Below, piece by piece: positions 16,300 through 25,358 of a stretch of 64,000 nucleotides of DNA. The DNA comes from Pollutibacter soli (lineage in GTDB: Bacteria; Bacteroidota; Bacteroidia; Chitinophagales; Chitinophagaceae). The position numbers and the translations under genes are program-made. Location: assembly GCA_029269725.1 (NCBI GenBank), contig JARJHS010000006.1, forward strand, positions 310,001-374,000, written 5' to 3'. The first letter of the stretch is position 1, and each line of letters opens with the position of its first letter. The notes under the pieces were generated by a model, which saw only the letters and a list, made by a program, of their open reading frames with translations, was not told the origin of the DNA and did no database searches.

Positions 16300-16506
16300 T
16301 TAGGCACACTTGACAAACTGATCATCGAAGCTCAGCCTGTAGGGATCAAAGCGCCGCTGCACGAGGCCACCGATAAATCCGAGAGAGAGATAACTGTGTT
16401 TGCCATTGAAGGTATTATAGTAGGTGACGGCAGGCATCAACTGCGTTTCTCCGAGCCTGGAATCACCGGTTTCGAAATCATGCAATAAATTAGAGATAAG
16501 GATCAT
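16300..16506 (-). pseudogene. Fragment of a porP/sprF paralogue
   Basis: Translated on the minus strand, this segment gives GDSRLGETQLMPAVTY, then LSLGFIGGLVQRRFDPYRLSF, nearly the same as the middle of the intact PorP/SprF-type protein encoded at 25358-26377 (GDSRLGKTQVMPAVTY, LSLGFIGGLVQQRFDP). About 65 residues remain. There is no signal peptide, no N-terminal barrel region and no C-terminus, and similarity stops abruptly on both sides. The nucleotide match is also visible (TGACGGCAGGCATCAACTGC against TAACGGCAGGCATCACCTGC). It is a relic of a duplicated gene at the right border of the defence island. Confidence 0.85.
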
Positions 16507-16533
16507 GTAACAACAACCTAAAGCTGTTTAAAA

Positions 16534-17310
16534 ATGTTGTGGAAAATCAATCAGGATATATTTGATCTAACGAAACAATATTCTACCCAATTAGACAATT
16601 TTGCAATTCAATTTGATAGAAAAGGTAGACACCATATTTCAGGTATATCTCCAATGTTTTATGACGAACACGACTTTCAGGATACTTCAAATTTACTTAT
16701 TATCGGTCTAAACCCTTCGTTGTCTGATGCTGAATATCGGCAACAGAATGGTGATTCCATCTTTTCCTGGAAAAGCTTAAGTTCGCTGAAAATGGTTGAC
16801 CTTTGTTACAGTGTATCGAAAATAGCAGATTTTCAACAAAACCAAATATACAGTGATAAAGCCCACCCTTACTTCAAAGTAATTCAAAAACACATCTCCC
16901 AACTAATCGTGCCAAAAAAAATCGTTCATTATGATTTGTACTCTTTCCGAGCAACGAATTCAAAAATTTGCCTTGGATTTAAGGACGACCCTGTGCTCAT
17001 TGATTACCATAAGCAATCCGTTAAACGTTTAACTTCCATGCTTGAAACAGGCTTTAAAACAATTTTGATATTAAACAAAAAAGTTTCAGAGTTGCTTCGA
17101 GACGAATTAAATCTTTCAAAAAATTCAAACTGCACTTTGAAAATTAGGAAATCACTGTATGGGGTTTATAATGTAAAATCCTTACCCGAGACTGAAAAAA
17201 TTCCTTACACAAGTTTCATTTTCTTTAAACAGCTTTCATCCGGTGCAAACTTTTCAAACATCGAAATTGAAAAATTAAAAGAAAATTTAAAAGAACACTT
17301 CATTTCTTAA
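16534..17310 (+). CDS. Hypothetical protein with GLNPS motif, UDG-like fold possible
   Basis: This 258-residue protein is AT-rich like the island to its left. LLIIGLNPSLSD near residues 53-64 resembles the first catalytic motif of the uracil-DNA glycosylase superfamily (GxNP), and KTILILNKKVSELL near 167-180 resembles the later strand-plus-helix that carries the second motif, though the expected His-Pro is not evident. VPKKIVHYDLYSFRATNS lies between. There is no signal peptide or membrane segment. It could be a DNA-base-recognising protein or a related unclassified fold. It lies between the porP fragment and the DUF2779 gene and converges with the latter (18 bases between stops). The coding call is firm, the functional suggestion weak. 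Confidence 0.75.
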   Translation: MLWKINQDIFDLTKQYSTQLDNFAIQFDRKGRHHISGISPMFYDEHDFQDTSNLLIIGLNPSLSDAEYRQQNGDSIFSWKSLSSLKMVDLCYSVSKIADFQQNQIYSDKAHPYFKVIQKHISQLIVPKKIVHYDLYSFRATNSKICLGFKDDPVLIDYHKQSVKRLTSMLETGFKTILILNKKVSELLRDELNLSKNSNCTLKIRKSLYGVYNVKSLPETEKIPYTSFIFFKQLSSGANFSNIEIEKLKENLKEHFIS

Positions 17311-17328
17311 GGCCTTTAAGATAATTCC

Positions 17329-19362
17329 TCACCACCTCCCCAACTCCTTCCCCCACCATTCCCAGATCATCACCATCGCCATCGTATCCAGCTCACAGTA
17401 ACGCAACAACGCATCGCGGTATAGGATCCGTTCTGCCTCCGGCATTTCGGAGAACTGCAATTTAGCGAAAGCCATCATAGCGGCGCCACCGTCTTTTACT
17501 TCGATATCGGTGGAATCGTTGAGATCGAGGTTAAGGTTTTCAGGTATGCCGGGCAGTGAGGCGAGGGTGTTGTATGGATTGAAATCTTTGTCTTCGCGGA
17601 TCCAGACATGCGGATTGGAAAAATTCAGACTGGGAATACCATTTCCTCCATATACAGGCCGACTGTATTTTTCACGGATATCATCGGAGCTGCGGATCAC
17701 TGCGGGAAGGATGTATTTGATCGAATTGGAACCGCCGGCGTGGAGACTGTAAAAATGTTCAATCACCATTTTGTACAGATCCTGCATGGGATTTATGGCT
17801 TGCCACTTGTTCCCGTTCGTATTGGTACTGGTACTGATGGTTTCAATAAATTTCAACAATTCGTTCCTGTCCGGCACATCTGTTATGCTTTCAACCCACA
17901 ACTGTTTGTGCAGGTGGTTGAGATAGTTGTTTTCATGATCGTGGTAACGGAAAATGGTTCCCGGTTTTCCTTCCAGGTCGCGACGGAGAGAACGTAGAAA
18001 ATCATAATTGGGAAACGCACCACGGTCGAAGGACAGGTATTGACTTTGATGACGGATATTACCAGTCTCATCCATCAGGTGATAAGAATATTGAAAAGCA
18101 ATGGCTTCATACGGCCGACGCTTCTTATGAAATGGCAGGGCCACCATCGTTGTCTCGAAATCGATGAAATGATAAGGCGGCTGAAGCTCGTCAAATAACC
18201 GGCGGAGACCATCCATTTCCAGGTGCGGGCTGTAATCCTTGTTGCGCGATTTGATGATCTGTACCGACCGGCGTTTCGTCGCATCCAGACGATCACCACC
18301 ATCATCGACCCAGGTACGGGAAGCAAAATCGGTGGTCTCGACATCTGTCAGAAAAACCTTTCCATTAGTGATCAGATCATTCACTATGGATCTTGCTCCA
18401 GCTTTTCCGGCCCATAAATTCAATACCAGTGGTCGCCTGAAATCTTCATCGCTGAATCTCTTTGCATGTACCCAGCATTCATGAAACCCGCTGCTCAAAC
18501 CATCGGGATAATCTGCATTCACAAACTGACAATCCCTGCACTTTTTCCCCACCCCGGACCAGATAATCTCGTTGGCCTGTAATTTTTCATTCAGAAAATA
18601 AAGCAGTGATTCAAACGCATATTCTTCGGGAAGTTCAATGTCAACAGGATGGTTGAGTATAAACTCATAAACATCATCCACATTGATTATCCGTAAAGGA
18701 ATCTGCCCGAGATCGGCAGCTGTAACTTCGGGCCTGACCGAAATCCTGGTTCTTCCGTTTGCATCTTTCCCAATCCGGAATAACTGGTTCAGGCCGTCGA
18801 TCGTTGCTGTGCTGGTCTTATCAGCAAGGATCAGGTGAGCGCGCACAATCTTTCCGGGATTTGCCTTTTCTATGACCCATTTCTGAAAAGCAACGTCGTA
18901 CAGGTAATTTTTCCAGGCTTTGTTCATCCTGTACGTTCCCCGCTCCGGCCCCTTCTTAACCTCTGTAAGAAATTCAACCGTTTCATCCCAGGATTTAGCT
19001 TTTACTTCATAAAGATCGATCCTGTCGCTTTCTTCAACGATCAGGTCACAACGCACAAAAAACTGTTCGAACCGGAAAGCAGCCTCGGCAATTACCTTTC
19101 GCCCGGGTTGATTTCGTTTCTCTGCGGTGATAGCCAGCGATTCATCATAATCAAGCGTGTCGACAGTAATGTTTTCTTTTACCGGATCGTCGCAGAACAG
19201 ATATTTCGCCAGCTCTCCAACCTGGTAGCCACCTTCAGCCAACGCCTGCAGGAAACTGTCTTCGACATTTTTATCGGCATACAAATTTTTGTTCGTGCCG
19301 TAATACAGTCCGGTCGGGCAATCGAGCGCGAGCCGGAATTTTGATTTGGTGAAGTAGGGCAT
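17329..19362 (-). CDS. DUF2779-type protein: Fe-S PD-(D/E)XK nuclease plus DEDD-like domain
   Basis: This is a 677-residue protein. Residues 1-300 look like a Cas4/RecB-type nuclease: C15 near the start, the D106...E119-V-K121 core in DLIVEESDRIDLYEVKAKS, and a distal CRDC pair followed by HECW, a cysteine set that could hold a 4Fe-4S cluster. Residues about 390 onwards begin with YHFIDFETTMVALPF, a DEDD exonuclease-like Exo I motif, followed by AIAFQYSYHLMDE and, near the C-terminus, LLRYCELDTMAMVMIWEW, which fits Exo III (D). This architecture is typical of DUF2779 proteins, which are widespread but poorly characterised. Base composition is that of the core genome. It stands alone on its strand. 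Confidence 0.85.
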   Translation of the reverse strand: MPYFTKSKFRLALDCPTGLYYGTNKNLYADKNVEDSFLQALAEGGYQVGELAKYLFCDDPVKENITVDTLDYDESLAITAEKRNQPGRKVIAEAAFRFEQFFVRCDLIVEESDRIDLYEVKAKSWDETVEFLTEVKKGPERGTYRMNKAWKNYLYDVAFQKWVIEKANPGKIVRAHLILADKTSTATIDGLNQLFRIGKDANGRTRISVRPEVTAADLGQIPLRIINVDDVYEFILNHPVDIELPEEYAFESLLYFLNEKLQANEIIWSGVGKKCRDCQFVNADYPDGLSSGFHECWVHAKRFSDEDFRRPLVLNLWAGKAGARSIVNDLITNGKVFLTDVETTDFASRTWVDDGGDRLDATKRRSVQIIKSRNKDYSPHLEMDGLRRLFDELQPPYHFIDFETTMVALPFHKKRRPYEAIAFQYSYHLMDETGNIRHQSQYLSFDRGAFPNYDFLRSLRRDLEGKPGTIFRYHDHENNYLNHLHKQLWVESITDVPDRNELLKFIETISTSTNTNGNKWQAINPMQDLYKMVIEHFYSLHAGGSNSIKYILPAVIRSSDDIREKYSRPVYGGNGIPSLNFSNPHVWIREDKDFNPYNTLASLPGIPENLNLDLNDSTDIEVKDGGAAMMAFAKLQFSEMPEAERILYRDALLRYCELDTMAMVMIWEWWGKELGRW

Positions 19363-19469
19363 AAATAAACTATTTTATTCGCGGCTATTTTGAAACCATC
19401 ATAGCCGGATATAAACTTACAAAAGGAGTTTGCAAGGTAATTGCGAAGTCGTTGCGGGGCACCACCGGA

Positions 19470-19520
19470 CTCACCCCCGGCCCCTCTCTCGCTGCGCGAT
19501 AGAGGGGGGAAGGGGGGAGT
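19470..19520. repeat. GC-rich dispersed palindrome, copy 1
   Basis: CTCACCCCCGGCCCCTCTCTCGC, three unpaired bases, then CGCGATAGAGGGGG and a GGGGGGAGT tail: an imperfect palindrome of the same family as those at 40071, 42666, 42884 and 43126. It lies upstream of the DUF2779 gene. Confidence 0.75.
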
Positions 19521-19554
19521 CAGACCTAACAGGTCAGGTAATCGATGCTATTCT

Positions 19555-20360
19555 TCAATGAGCGTTCTGCAGACCTTGCATTTCAAGCGGAGATTCGCCG
19601 TGAAGCCGAGCAACATCTTAGCCCGCAATGGTGACTGCATTAAATAGTGGAGTCGATGATTAATCTCGCGGCGAGTCCCGCGCACATTTGTGTGCCAGGT
19701 GTTGGTGAATATTGCAGACCTTGCATTTCACGCGGAGACTCGCCTTATAGCACTGCCCCGCAACGCCCCAGGCGAGTCTCGCATCAGGTCACATCAAATC
19801 GAATCGTCACTGCGCGGACTCGCCGTGACCTTGGGTAGCATCTTGGTCCGCGATAGTTGCTGCATTAACGTGTAGAGTCGATGATGAATTTCGCGGCGAG
19901 TCGCGCGCACATTTGAGTGCGATCTGTTTGTCAATATTGCAGACCTTGCATTTCACGCGGAGACTCGCCTTATAGCATTGCCCCGCAACGTCCCAAGGCG
20001 AATCTCGCATCAGGTTAAATTGAATCGAAACGTCACTGCGCGGACTCGCCGTGACGTTGGGTAGCATCTTAGTCCGCGATAGTTGCCGCATTAACGTGTA
20101 GAGTCGATGATGAATTTCGCGGCGAGTCCCGCGGACATTAGAGTGCCAGGTGTTGGTAAATATTTCAGACCTTGCATTTCACGCGGAGACTCACCTTATA
20201 GCACTGCCCCGCAACGCCCCAGGCGAGTCTCGCATCAGGTCACATCAAATCGAATCGTCACTGCGCGGACTCGCCGTGCCATATCGCAGACTTTGCTCTT
20301 CACGCGGGACTCGCCTTACATTAAATTTAATCGAATCGTCACTGCGCGCACTCGTCGTAA
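19555..20360. repeat. Tandem array of a 225-bp GC-rich unit
   Basis: Two complete units (19647-19871 and 19872-20097), a nearly complete third (from 20098) and degenerate partial units on both flanks. Each unit runs from GAGTCGATGATGAATTTCGC to GATAGTTGC(T/C)GCATTAACGT. The block contains about eleven exact GGCGAGTC/GACTCGCC octamers in alternating orientation, often extended to GCGGAGACTCGCC or GGCGAGTCTCGC, so single strands could fold extensively. Frames across it are open by chance only and differ between copies; no protein is called. The sequence is much richer in GC than its surroundings. Confidence 0.85.
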
Positions 20361-20427
20361 ATTTGTACATACGTCATTTACTAATCAAACCGCCTATTTC
20401 ATCTGAAAGTTTCATTATTTTAAACAA

Positions 20428-21480
20428 ATGCCAGCGCTTAAAAATACATCGTCAGGTCGCGTAGCACATGCTGAAGATCGTGTAAAAATGATCGATGAAC
20501 TGTTGAGAAAATATAGTCATGTTGGAAATAGAAAGCAACTTCTGCAACGCCTCAATGCAAAACTCAGCAGTAAGATCAGCGAAAGAACACTCGATGGTGA
20601 TCTCAGTTATCTGAGGGAAAAATTGAAAGAGTCAGGGACAGGAATTCGATTACTGAATTCTGCATCTAAAGGATTTTATTATTCAGAACCCGGTTTCTCT
20701 TTATACAGTTCCGATCTGAACACTGATGATAACCAGATGCTGGATCTGGCGAAGAATATGTTTACCTTCTTCAAGGGCACATCTTTGCAACAAAGATTTG
20801 AGCAGCTCGTTGGTAAAATTTCCAAAGGCAGTAATTTTACTGATAGAGAAACTGCAAAAACACCACCAGGTTTTCAACTGGATCTTCCGGATACGGAAAA
20901 AGCAACACAGTGGATCGATACACTGCTCGAAGCCATTTTTGAACAACAGGCACTGGAGATGGAGTATGATACTTTTGAAAAAGGTATCAGTACCAAACTT
21001 ATCAGTCCGTACCTCATCAGGCAATACCGCAACAGATGGTTCCTGGTCGCACATGATCAGTATTGCGACAGAGAAGAAAAAGTCAACGTTTTCGCACTTG
21101 AAAGCATTCGGCAACTGCTTCCTTCCAACAAACGATTTTTTTCAGATCCGGATTTTAATGCATCTGATTATTTCAGGTACAGCCTCGGCATCTGGCATTG
21201 GCACAATCGTCCGCCAATAAAAGTGAAGCTGCAGTTCAACGATTACATTACGATGATTCAGAATAATCCGCTGCATCATTCACAGAAAACTACTTACAAC
21301 AAGAAAAAGAATATTTTAACTGTACAAATTGAAGTGTACGATACACCGGAATTGGTACAACTCATCCTTGCTTATGGTGAACATGTAAAGGTGATTCAAC
21401 CTTCGACACTGGCAGATCGAATTGCAAATAGTCTGAAAAAAGCTGCTTCTTCCTACAGTGCCAGGAGAAGGAAACGATGA
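20428..21480 (+). CDS. WYL-domain transcriptional regulator
   Basis: This is a 350-residue protein. An N-terminal winged HTH is visible at about residues 15-75 (DRVKMIDELLRKY, then KISERTLDGDLSYLREKLK, the recognition helix). A WYL domain follows in the middle with LISPYLIRQYRNRWFLVAHD (the WYL-equivalent strand is NRWFLV) and FALESIRQLLP. A C-terminal WCX-like extension carries LILAYGEHVKVIQPSTLADRIANSLKKA. WYL regulators sense ligands, often oligonucleotides, and frequently control defence genes. It lies directly downstream of the GC-rich tandem repeat. A TAAATTTG -7-like box at 20358-20365 could be its promoter, but no -33 match is present. The next gene is 150 bases away. Confidence 0.92.
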   Translation: MPALKNTSSGRVAHAEDRVKMIDELLRKYSHVGNRKQLLQRLNAKLSSKISERTLDGDLSYLREKLKESGTGIRLLNSASKGFYYSEPGFSLYSSDLNTDDNQMLDLAKNMFTFFKGTSLQQRFEQLVGKISKGSNFTDRETAKTPPGFQLDLPDTEKATQWIDTLLEAIFEQQALEMEYDTFEKGISTKLISPYLIRQYRNRWFLVAHDQYCDREEKVNVFALESIRQLLPSNKRFFSDPDFNASDYFRYSLGIWHWHNRPPIKVKLQFNDYITMIQNNPLHHSQKTTYNKKKNILTVQIEVYDTPELVQLILAYGEHVKVIQPSTLADRIANSLKKAASSYSARRRKR

Positions 21481-21630
21481 GTTGATATTGCCGATTTTTC
21501 AATTGGAAAAATATCCAACTTTCAGTTTGCAAAAACATTGGAAAGTGCCGGAATAAATGGCAGTATCTCAAAATAAATCCGCTCTTTAACTGAGTTATTC
21601 TAAGATCCATGATTACCCTAATTTTATATC

Positions 21631-22836
21631 ATGCCCGAATACAAAAAAATACTCCACCATTGTCAGCAACAGAAAAAATACACCGAAGTTCTGGATCAGT
21701 TCCTGGTATATCATGCCGCACACCAGGACAAGCTGGCTGTTGAATTTGATAAGAGAGTGGCGAAATTTAAACACATCACCTCACAGTTTCCCGATGCCTT
21801 TAAAAATCAATGTAAAACACAGTACATCATTCACAAAGTTTTCAAGGAGGGAGGCTTAATTAAAAAATACCTGAACCATTCCGCAGTTAAAAAGCTTGAC
21901 AAAGACGAACAGGATTATCTGCGACTGATGTCGTCAAAACCCTGGAGGTTTTGCTTCGGTGTAATCAATAAAAATCCTGCACCTGATTTTTATGAAATGG
22001 AAGATGTATTTACAGGTGAGGAATTTCTATTGTATTCCAGATCTGTGAAAAAGGTGATAGAAGAGAACAACCCCATTTTATGGTTGAACCTGATCGGCTT
22101 TAACGGTGAATGCTGGGAGACTTATGGTCCGATAGCAGGATATTCCAGTTTCGAACCTGATGATATTTTCTTTTTTGCCAGCGAACTGGATCATTCTATT
22201 GAAGATGACGATGATCTGCTGGATGATCTTGAAAATAATCCGGTTCCGTACATGATGCTTTTCTTTGGATCCCGTTATCCGTTAACGATACAAAGCGAAT
22301 ATGAACAAGTGCTGCAGCAAGGTGTATTTCCGGCCTCCGGTTTTGATATAGAAAAGCTGAAACAGGACTTTATGATTGAACACAAAGAGACGGTATTCAA
22401 CTTAAAGCACGAGGCCCTGTCATTGCCGCCGCATTATGCTGAAGTATTTTTAGATGAAAATTTGAAAATCATTTTAGTAAGTGCGATGACCGATTATGGC
22501 TTCATTGAATTAACGGGGCTTCTTCAGAAACACGGCTTTGATGCATCAACAGAACCCGATATCCGTGTGCATTTGCCAATGCTTGCTTTAACCGAAGATA
22601 TTCTGAACAAACCCGCTATTCTCAATCCATATAGCGATTTGTTTCATCCGGATACCCCATCAGAAGATCCTGAGGTCGAACAAAAGCTGAATCATTTTAT
22701 TTCCTCATTGATTCCTTTGATAAATTCAGGAGAAAAATTTGACCTGGAGTTGCTCGCTAACGAAACAGGAATTGACATCGAAACTGCGACACAGATTTTC
22801 AACAATGCAATGACACAGGTGAACAAACCAAGGTGA
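21631..22836 (+). CDS. Uncharacterised 401-residue protein, paralogue of 24138-25348
   Basis: I do not recognise this family. The protein begins MPEYKKILHHCQQQKKYTE, is helical in its first 120 residues (TQYIIHKVFKEGGLIKKYL), then has a conserved core with WRFCFG, VFTGEEFLLYSRSVKKVI, ILWLNLIGFNGECWETYGP and EPDDIFFFASEL, and a charged helical C-terminus (LNPYSDLFHPDTPSEDPE). There is no signal peptide or membrane helix. A second copy with about half the residues identical lies 1.3 kb downstream but has a frameshift near its start. The family therefore looks lineage-specific and recently duplicated. The DUF1080 gene sits between the two copies. Confidence 0.88.
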   Translation: MPEYKKILHHCQQQKKYTEVLDQFLVYHAAHQDKLAVEFDKRVAKFKHITSQFPDAFKNQCKTQYIIHKVFKEGGLIKKYLNHSAVKKLDKDEQDYLRLMSSKPWRFCFGVINKNPAPDFYEMEDVFTGEEFLLYSRSVKKVIEENNPILWLNLIGFNGECWETYGPIAGYSSFEPDDIFFFASELDHSIEDDDDLLDDLENNPVPYMMLFFGSRYPLTIQSEYEQVLQQGVFPASGFDIEKLKQDFMIEHKETVFNLKHEALSLPPHYAEVFLDENLKIILVSAMTDYGFIELTGLLQKHGFDASTEPDIRVHLPMLALTEDILNKPAILNPYSDLFHPDTPSEDPEVEQKLNHFISSLIPLINSGEKFDLELLANETGIDIETATQIFNNAMTQVNKPR

Positions 22837-22881
22837 AAACACGCCAGAATCGGAGAAAAATATCCTTCGAAAATTTTTCCG

Positions 22882-22995
22882 CCACGTATCCGATACTTGC
22901 AAGTATCGGATACGTGGGAGCTTTCAGCAATTTCGAAAGCCAGTTCGAAAAAAACAAGTGAAAAAAACTTTACCCAAACAGAATTTTCTGTCCGA
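22882..22995 (+). repeat. Palindrome-plus-tail repeat, copy A
   Basis: A perfect 36-bp palindrome at 22882-22917 (arms CCACGTATCCGATACTTG...) is followed by AGCTTTCAGCAATTTCGAAAGC, itself a GCTTTC/GAAAGC hairpin, then AAAAAACAAGTGAAAAAAAC and a CAGAATTTTCT end. The same succession occurs at 45399 and 48752, always in this orientation. It occupies most of the 389-base gap between the 401-residue gene and the DUF1080 gene; nothing else is seen there. Confidence 0.85.
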
Positions 22996-23225
22996 GTAAA
23001 GGAATTTTCACGCTTTCTATTTTCTGAATGGATGAAAAAGTCAATAGGGTAAGTGAGGCGATAAGGACTATATGGATTGACGCGGGACTCAGTTAAGCGA
23101 TCTTTTAACTGATATATGAAAGCATCAGGGAGACGGTTGCCTTTTAACACGCTCCATAGATGATCAACACATTTCGTATCTTAAAACGCACAATTATTCA
23201 ATATAAAACTTTTTAAGTCCACCTT

Positions 23226-24008
23226 ATGAGGTTAATGATCTTCGCAACGAGTATGCTCTTCATCACGTCCTGTTCCAGACATCAACCGCAGCAAAAGAAT
23301 GAGTGGAAAAAACTATTCAACGAAAAGGACCTCAGCGACTGGGTCGTGAAAATTCACCATCACGAACCCGGTGAAAATTTCGGTAACACCTTCCGGACCG
23401 AAGACGGGATGATTCAGGTGCGGTACGACAATTACCAGGATTTCAACGATCAGTTTGGTCACCTGTATTATAAAACGCCTTTTTCTGATTTCCATTTGCA
23501 ACTGGAGTATCGGTTCACAGGTGAATTACAAAAAGGTGCGCCATCTTACACCTTACTCAACAGCGGCGTTATGTTTCATTCCCAGGATCCGATGAAAATG
23601 CCGAAAGAACAGAACTGGCCTATTTCTGTAGAAATGCAGTTTCTGGCGGGCCTGGGTGATGGTAATCCACGCCCTACCGGAAACATGTGTTCACCCGGAA
23701 CAGATATTGTTTACCAGGGAAAACTGTACGATGGCCATTGCCTGAATTCCAGCTCCCGCACGATCGACAAGAATGAATGGGTAAAAGCCGAGTTGATCGT
23801 CTGGCACGACTCGCTGATCACCCACGTGATCAACGGTGATACGGTATTGCAATACAGTAAACCTACTATGGGTGGTGGCGTAGTGGAGGGATACGACCCG
23901 ATTCTCTGGAAACCGGGAACTCCGTTGAAATCCGGCTATATCGCCTTGCAAAGTGAAGGTCAGCCGATCGATTTCAGAAATATATACCTGCGGAATCTGA
24001 AACCGTAA
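23226..24008 (+). CDS. DUF1080 (3-keto-disaccharide hydrolase-type) lipoprotein
   Basis: This is a 260-residue protein. A short signal peptide ends in a lipobox, LFITSC (C16), so the mature protein is a lipoprotein, probably at the outer membrane or periplasm. The DUF1080 fold, a concanavalin/LamG-like jelly roll, is evident from KLFNEKDLSDWVVK, NTFRTEDGMIQVRYDNY, YKTPFSDFHLQLEYRF, LNSGVMFHS, then VEMQFLAGLGDG, NEWVKAELIVWHDSLITHVING and a final GYIALQSEGQPIDFRNIYLR. Members act in polysaccharide and 3-keto-sugar degradation. The gene stands alone between the two paralogous 400-residue genes; no transporter or dehydrogenase partner is adjacent. The start was chosen for the signal peptide. Confidence 0.93.
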   Translation: MRLMIFATSMLFITSCSRHQPQQKNEWKKLFNEKDLSDWVVKIHHHEPGENFGNTFRTEDGMIQVRYDNYQDFNDQFGHLYYKTPFSDFHLQLEYRFTGELQKGAPSYTLLNSGVMFHSQDPMKMPKEQNWPISVEMQFLAGLGDGNPRPTGNMCSPGTDIVYQGKLYDGHCLNSSSRTIDKNEWVKAELIVWHDSLITHVINGDTVLQYSKPTMGGGVVEGYDPILWKPGTPLKSGYIALQSEGQPIDFRNIYLRNLKP

Positions 24009-24137
24009 TTTTCTTTTTTTTTCGCCAGGAGATCTTAAACCTCGGAGGTGTTTTTGTCAGGGTTGGTCTTTGTTTCTCTATATCAACACAATCTATGTTG
24101 ACCTCACAGAATCCTATATTCCACTAATTTTACCCTC

Positions 24138-25348
24138 ATGCCAGATTACACTAAAATTACGCCCACTGCAAGAAGGTAAAAGATTTTTCGCCATTACTTG
24201 AAGGGTTTCTGATACACTATGCCATTGAACGCGACAAACTGGATCGCGAATTTGATCAGCGCGTCGCAAAATATTCGCATATAACTTCAAAGCAGCCTAA
24301 AACCTGGAAGGAAGGTTGCAAAGTCCAATACATCGCACACCGTATTTTCAGAGTAGGTGGGCTGATCAATAAATACCTGAATCATTCAGCGTTTAAAAAT
24401 CTTTTACACGAGGAACGGGAATTTCTCCAACTTAACGCCACCACGCCCTGGCGTTTCAGTTTCAGTTTCATTCTCGATAGCCCTGCAGCGGATTTCTATA
24501 ATATGGTCGACGTTTTCACAGATGACGAATTCTTACTGTATTCGCCTTCCGCAAAAATTCTCATCGATGAAAATCATCCGGTACTCTGGTTGAACCTGAT
24601 AGGTTTTAATGGTCAGTGCTGGGAAACCTTCGGCCCTCTTACAGGATTTGCTTCATTTGATCCTGATGATATTTTCTTTTTCGCAACCGAAGTTAATCCG
24701 GACATCATGGAGCAGGAGGACCTTTTACTGGACCTGGAAACTAACCCTATACCATACATGATGTTGTTCAGCGGGTCGCGTACGCCCGGAATCAGGCATA
24801 AGGAATTTGACCTGATTCATCAGGTTGGTGAGTTTCCGGTGTCAAAAAATGAATTTCAGCAATTGAAAAAATTATTTTCAGTTGAATACAAGAAACCAGT
24901 TTACAAACTGACGAAGGGAAAAACTTCCGAAATACCTCATTTCGCGGAAGCGTATTTTGATGAAGAAGATGAGCTTTTATTATTATCAGCGATGACGGAA
25001 AATGGGTATCACAAACTATATAACCTGTTAAACAAGCATATTTCCAATATGCCACCAGATCCTGATATCAGTCTGCATCCTTCAATGATTTCAACTGCAG
25101 ACACCATACTCAAAAGAAAGATCGAATTGAACCCTTATAGTAAATTATTTGAAACTCCTCCTGATCCGGAAACAGCAGATGAAATTGAAAAACTAAATCG
25201 TTTCATGAAACTTGCTTTGCCATCAATCAAATCCGGAAAGTCCCCTGACATTGATGCTATCGCAAAGCAGGTGGGCCTTGATCCGGCACTGGCAGCGGAG
25301 GTTTATAAAAAAACGATGAATCATGTGAAGAAAATGAAAAAGACCTAA
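24138..25348 (+). pseudogene. Frameshifted paralogue of the 401-residue protein
   Basis: The homologous ATG at 24138 gives MPDYTKIT and then a stop at 24177. From 24164 the frame shifted by one base reads HCKKVKDFSPLLEGFL, matching HCQQQKKYTEVLDQFL of the gene at 21631, and continues without interruption to 25348, including VFTDDEFLLYSPSAKILI and LWLNLIGFNGQCWETFGP. The distance from ATG to this His codon is 26 bases instead of 27, so one base is missing near the CCC run at 24162-24164. An ATG at 24503 would give a 281-residue truncated protein lacking the N-terminal helical part. Either a real recent mutation or a sequencing error; everything after the lesion is intact. Confidence 0.85.
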
Positions 25349-25358
25349 CAGGTCTTTT
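25338..25358. terminator. Bidirectional terminator overlapping stop codons
   Basis: AAAAGACC, a TAACA loop, then GGTCTTTT forms an 8-bp stem with A-tract and T-tract on both sides, suited to work in both directions. The TAA of the upstream paralogue gene is in the loop and the convergent porP-like gene ends at its right edge. Confidence 0.85.

Noticed and set aside
19441-20464. Several 60-100 codon frames in the GC-rich tandem repeat
   Set aside because: They lie within repeated non-coding units, overlap each other in different frames and on both strands, and show no family resemblance or ribosome-binding site.
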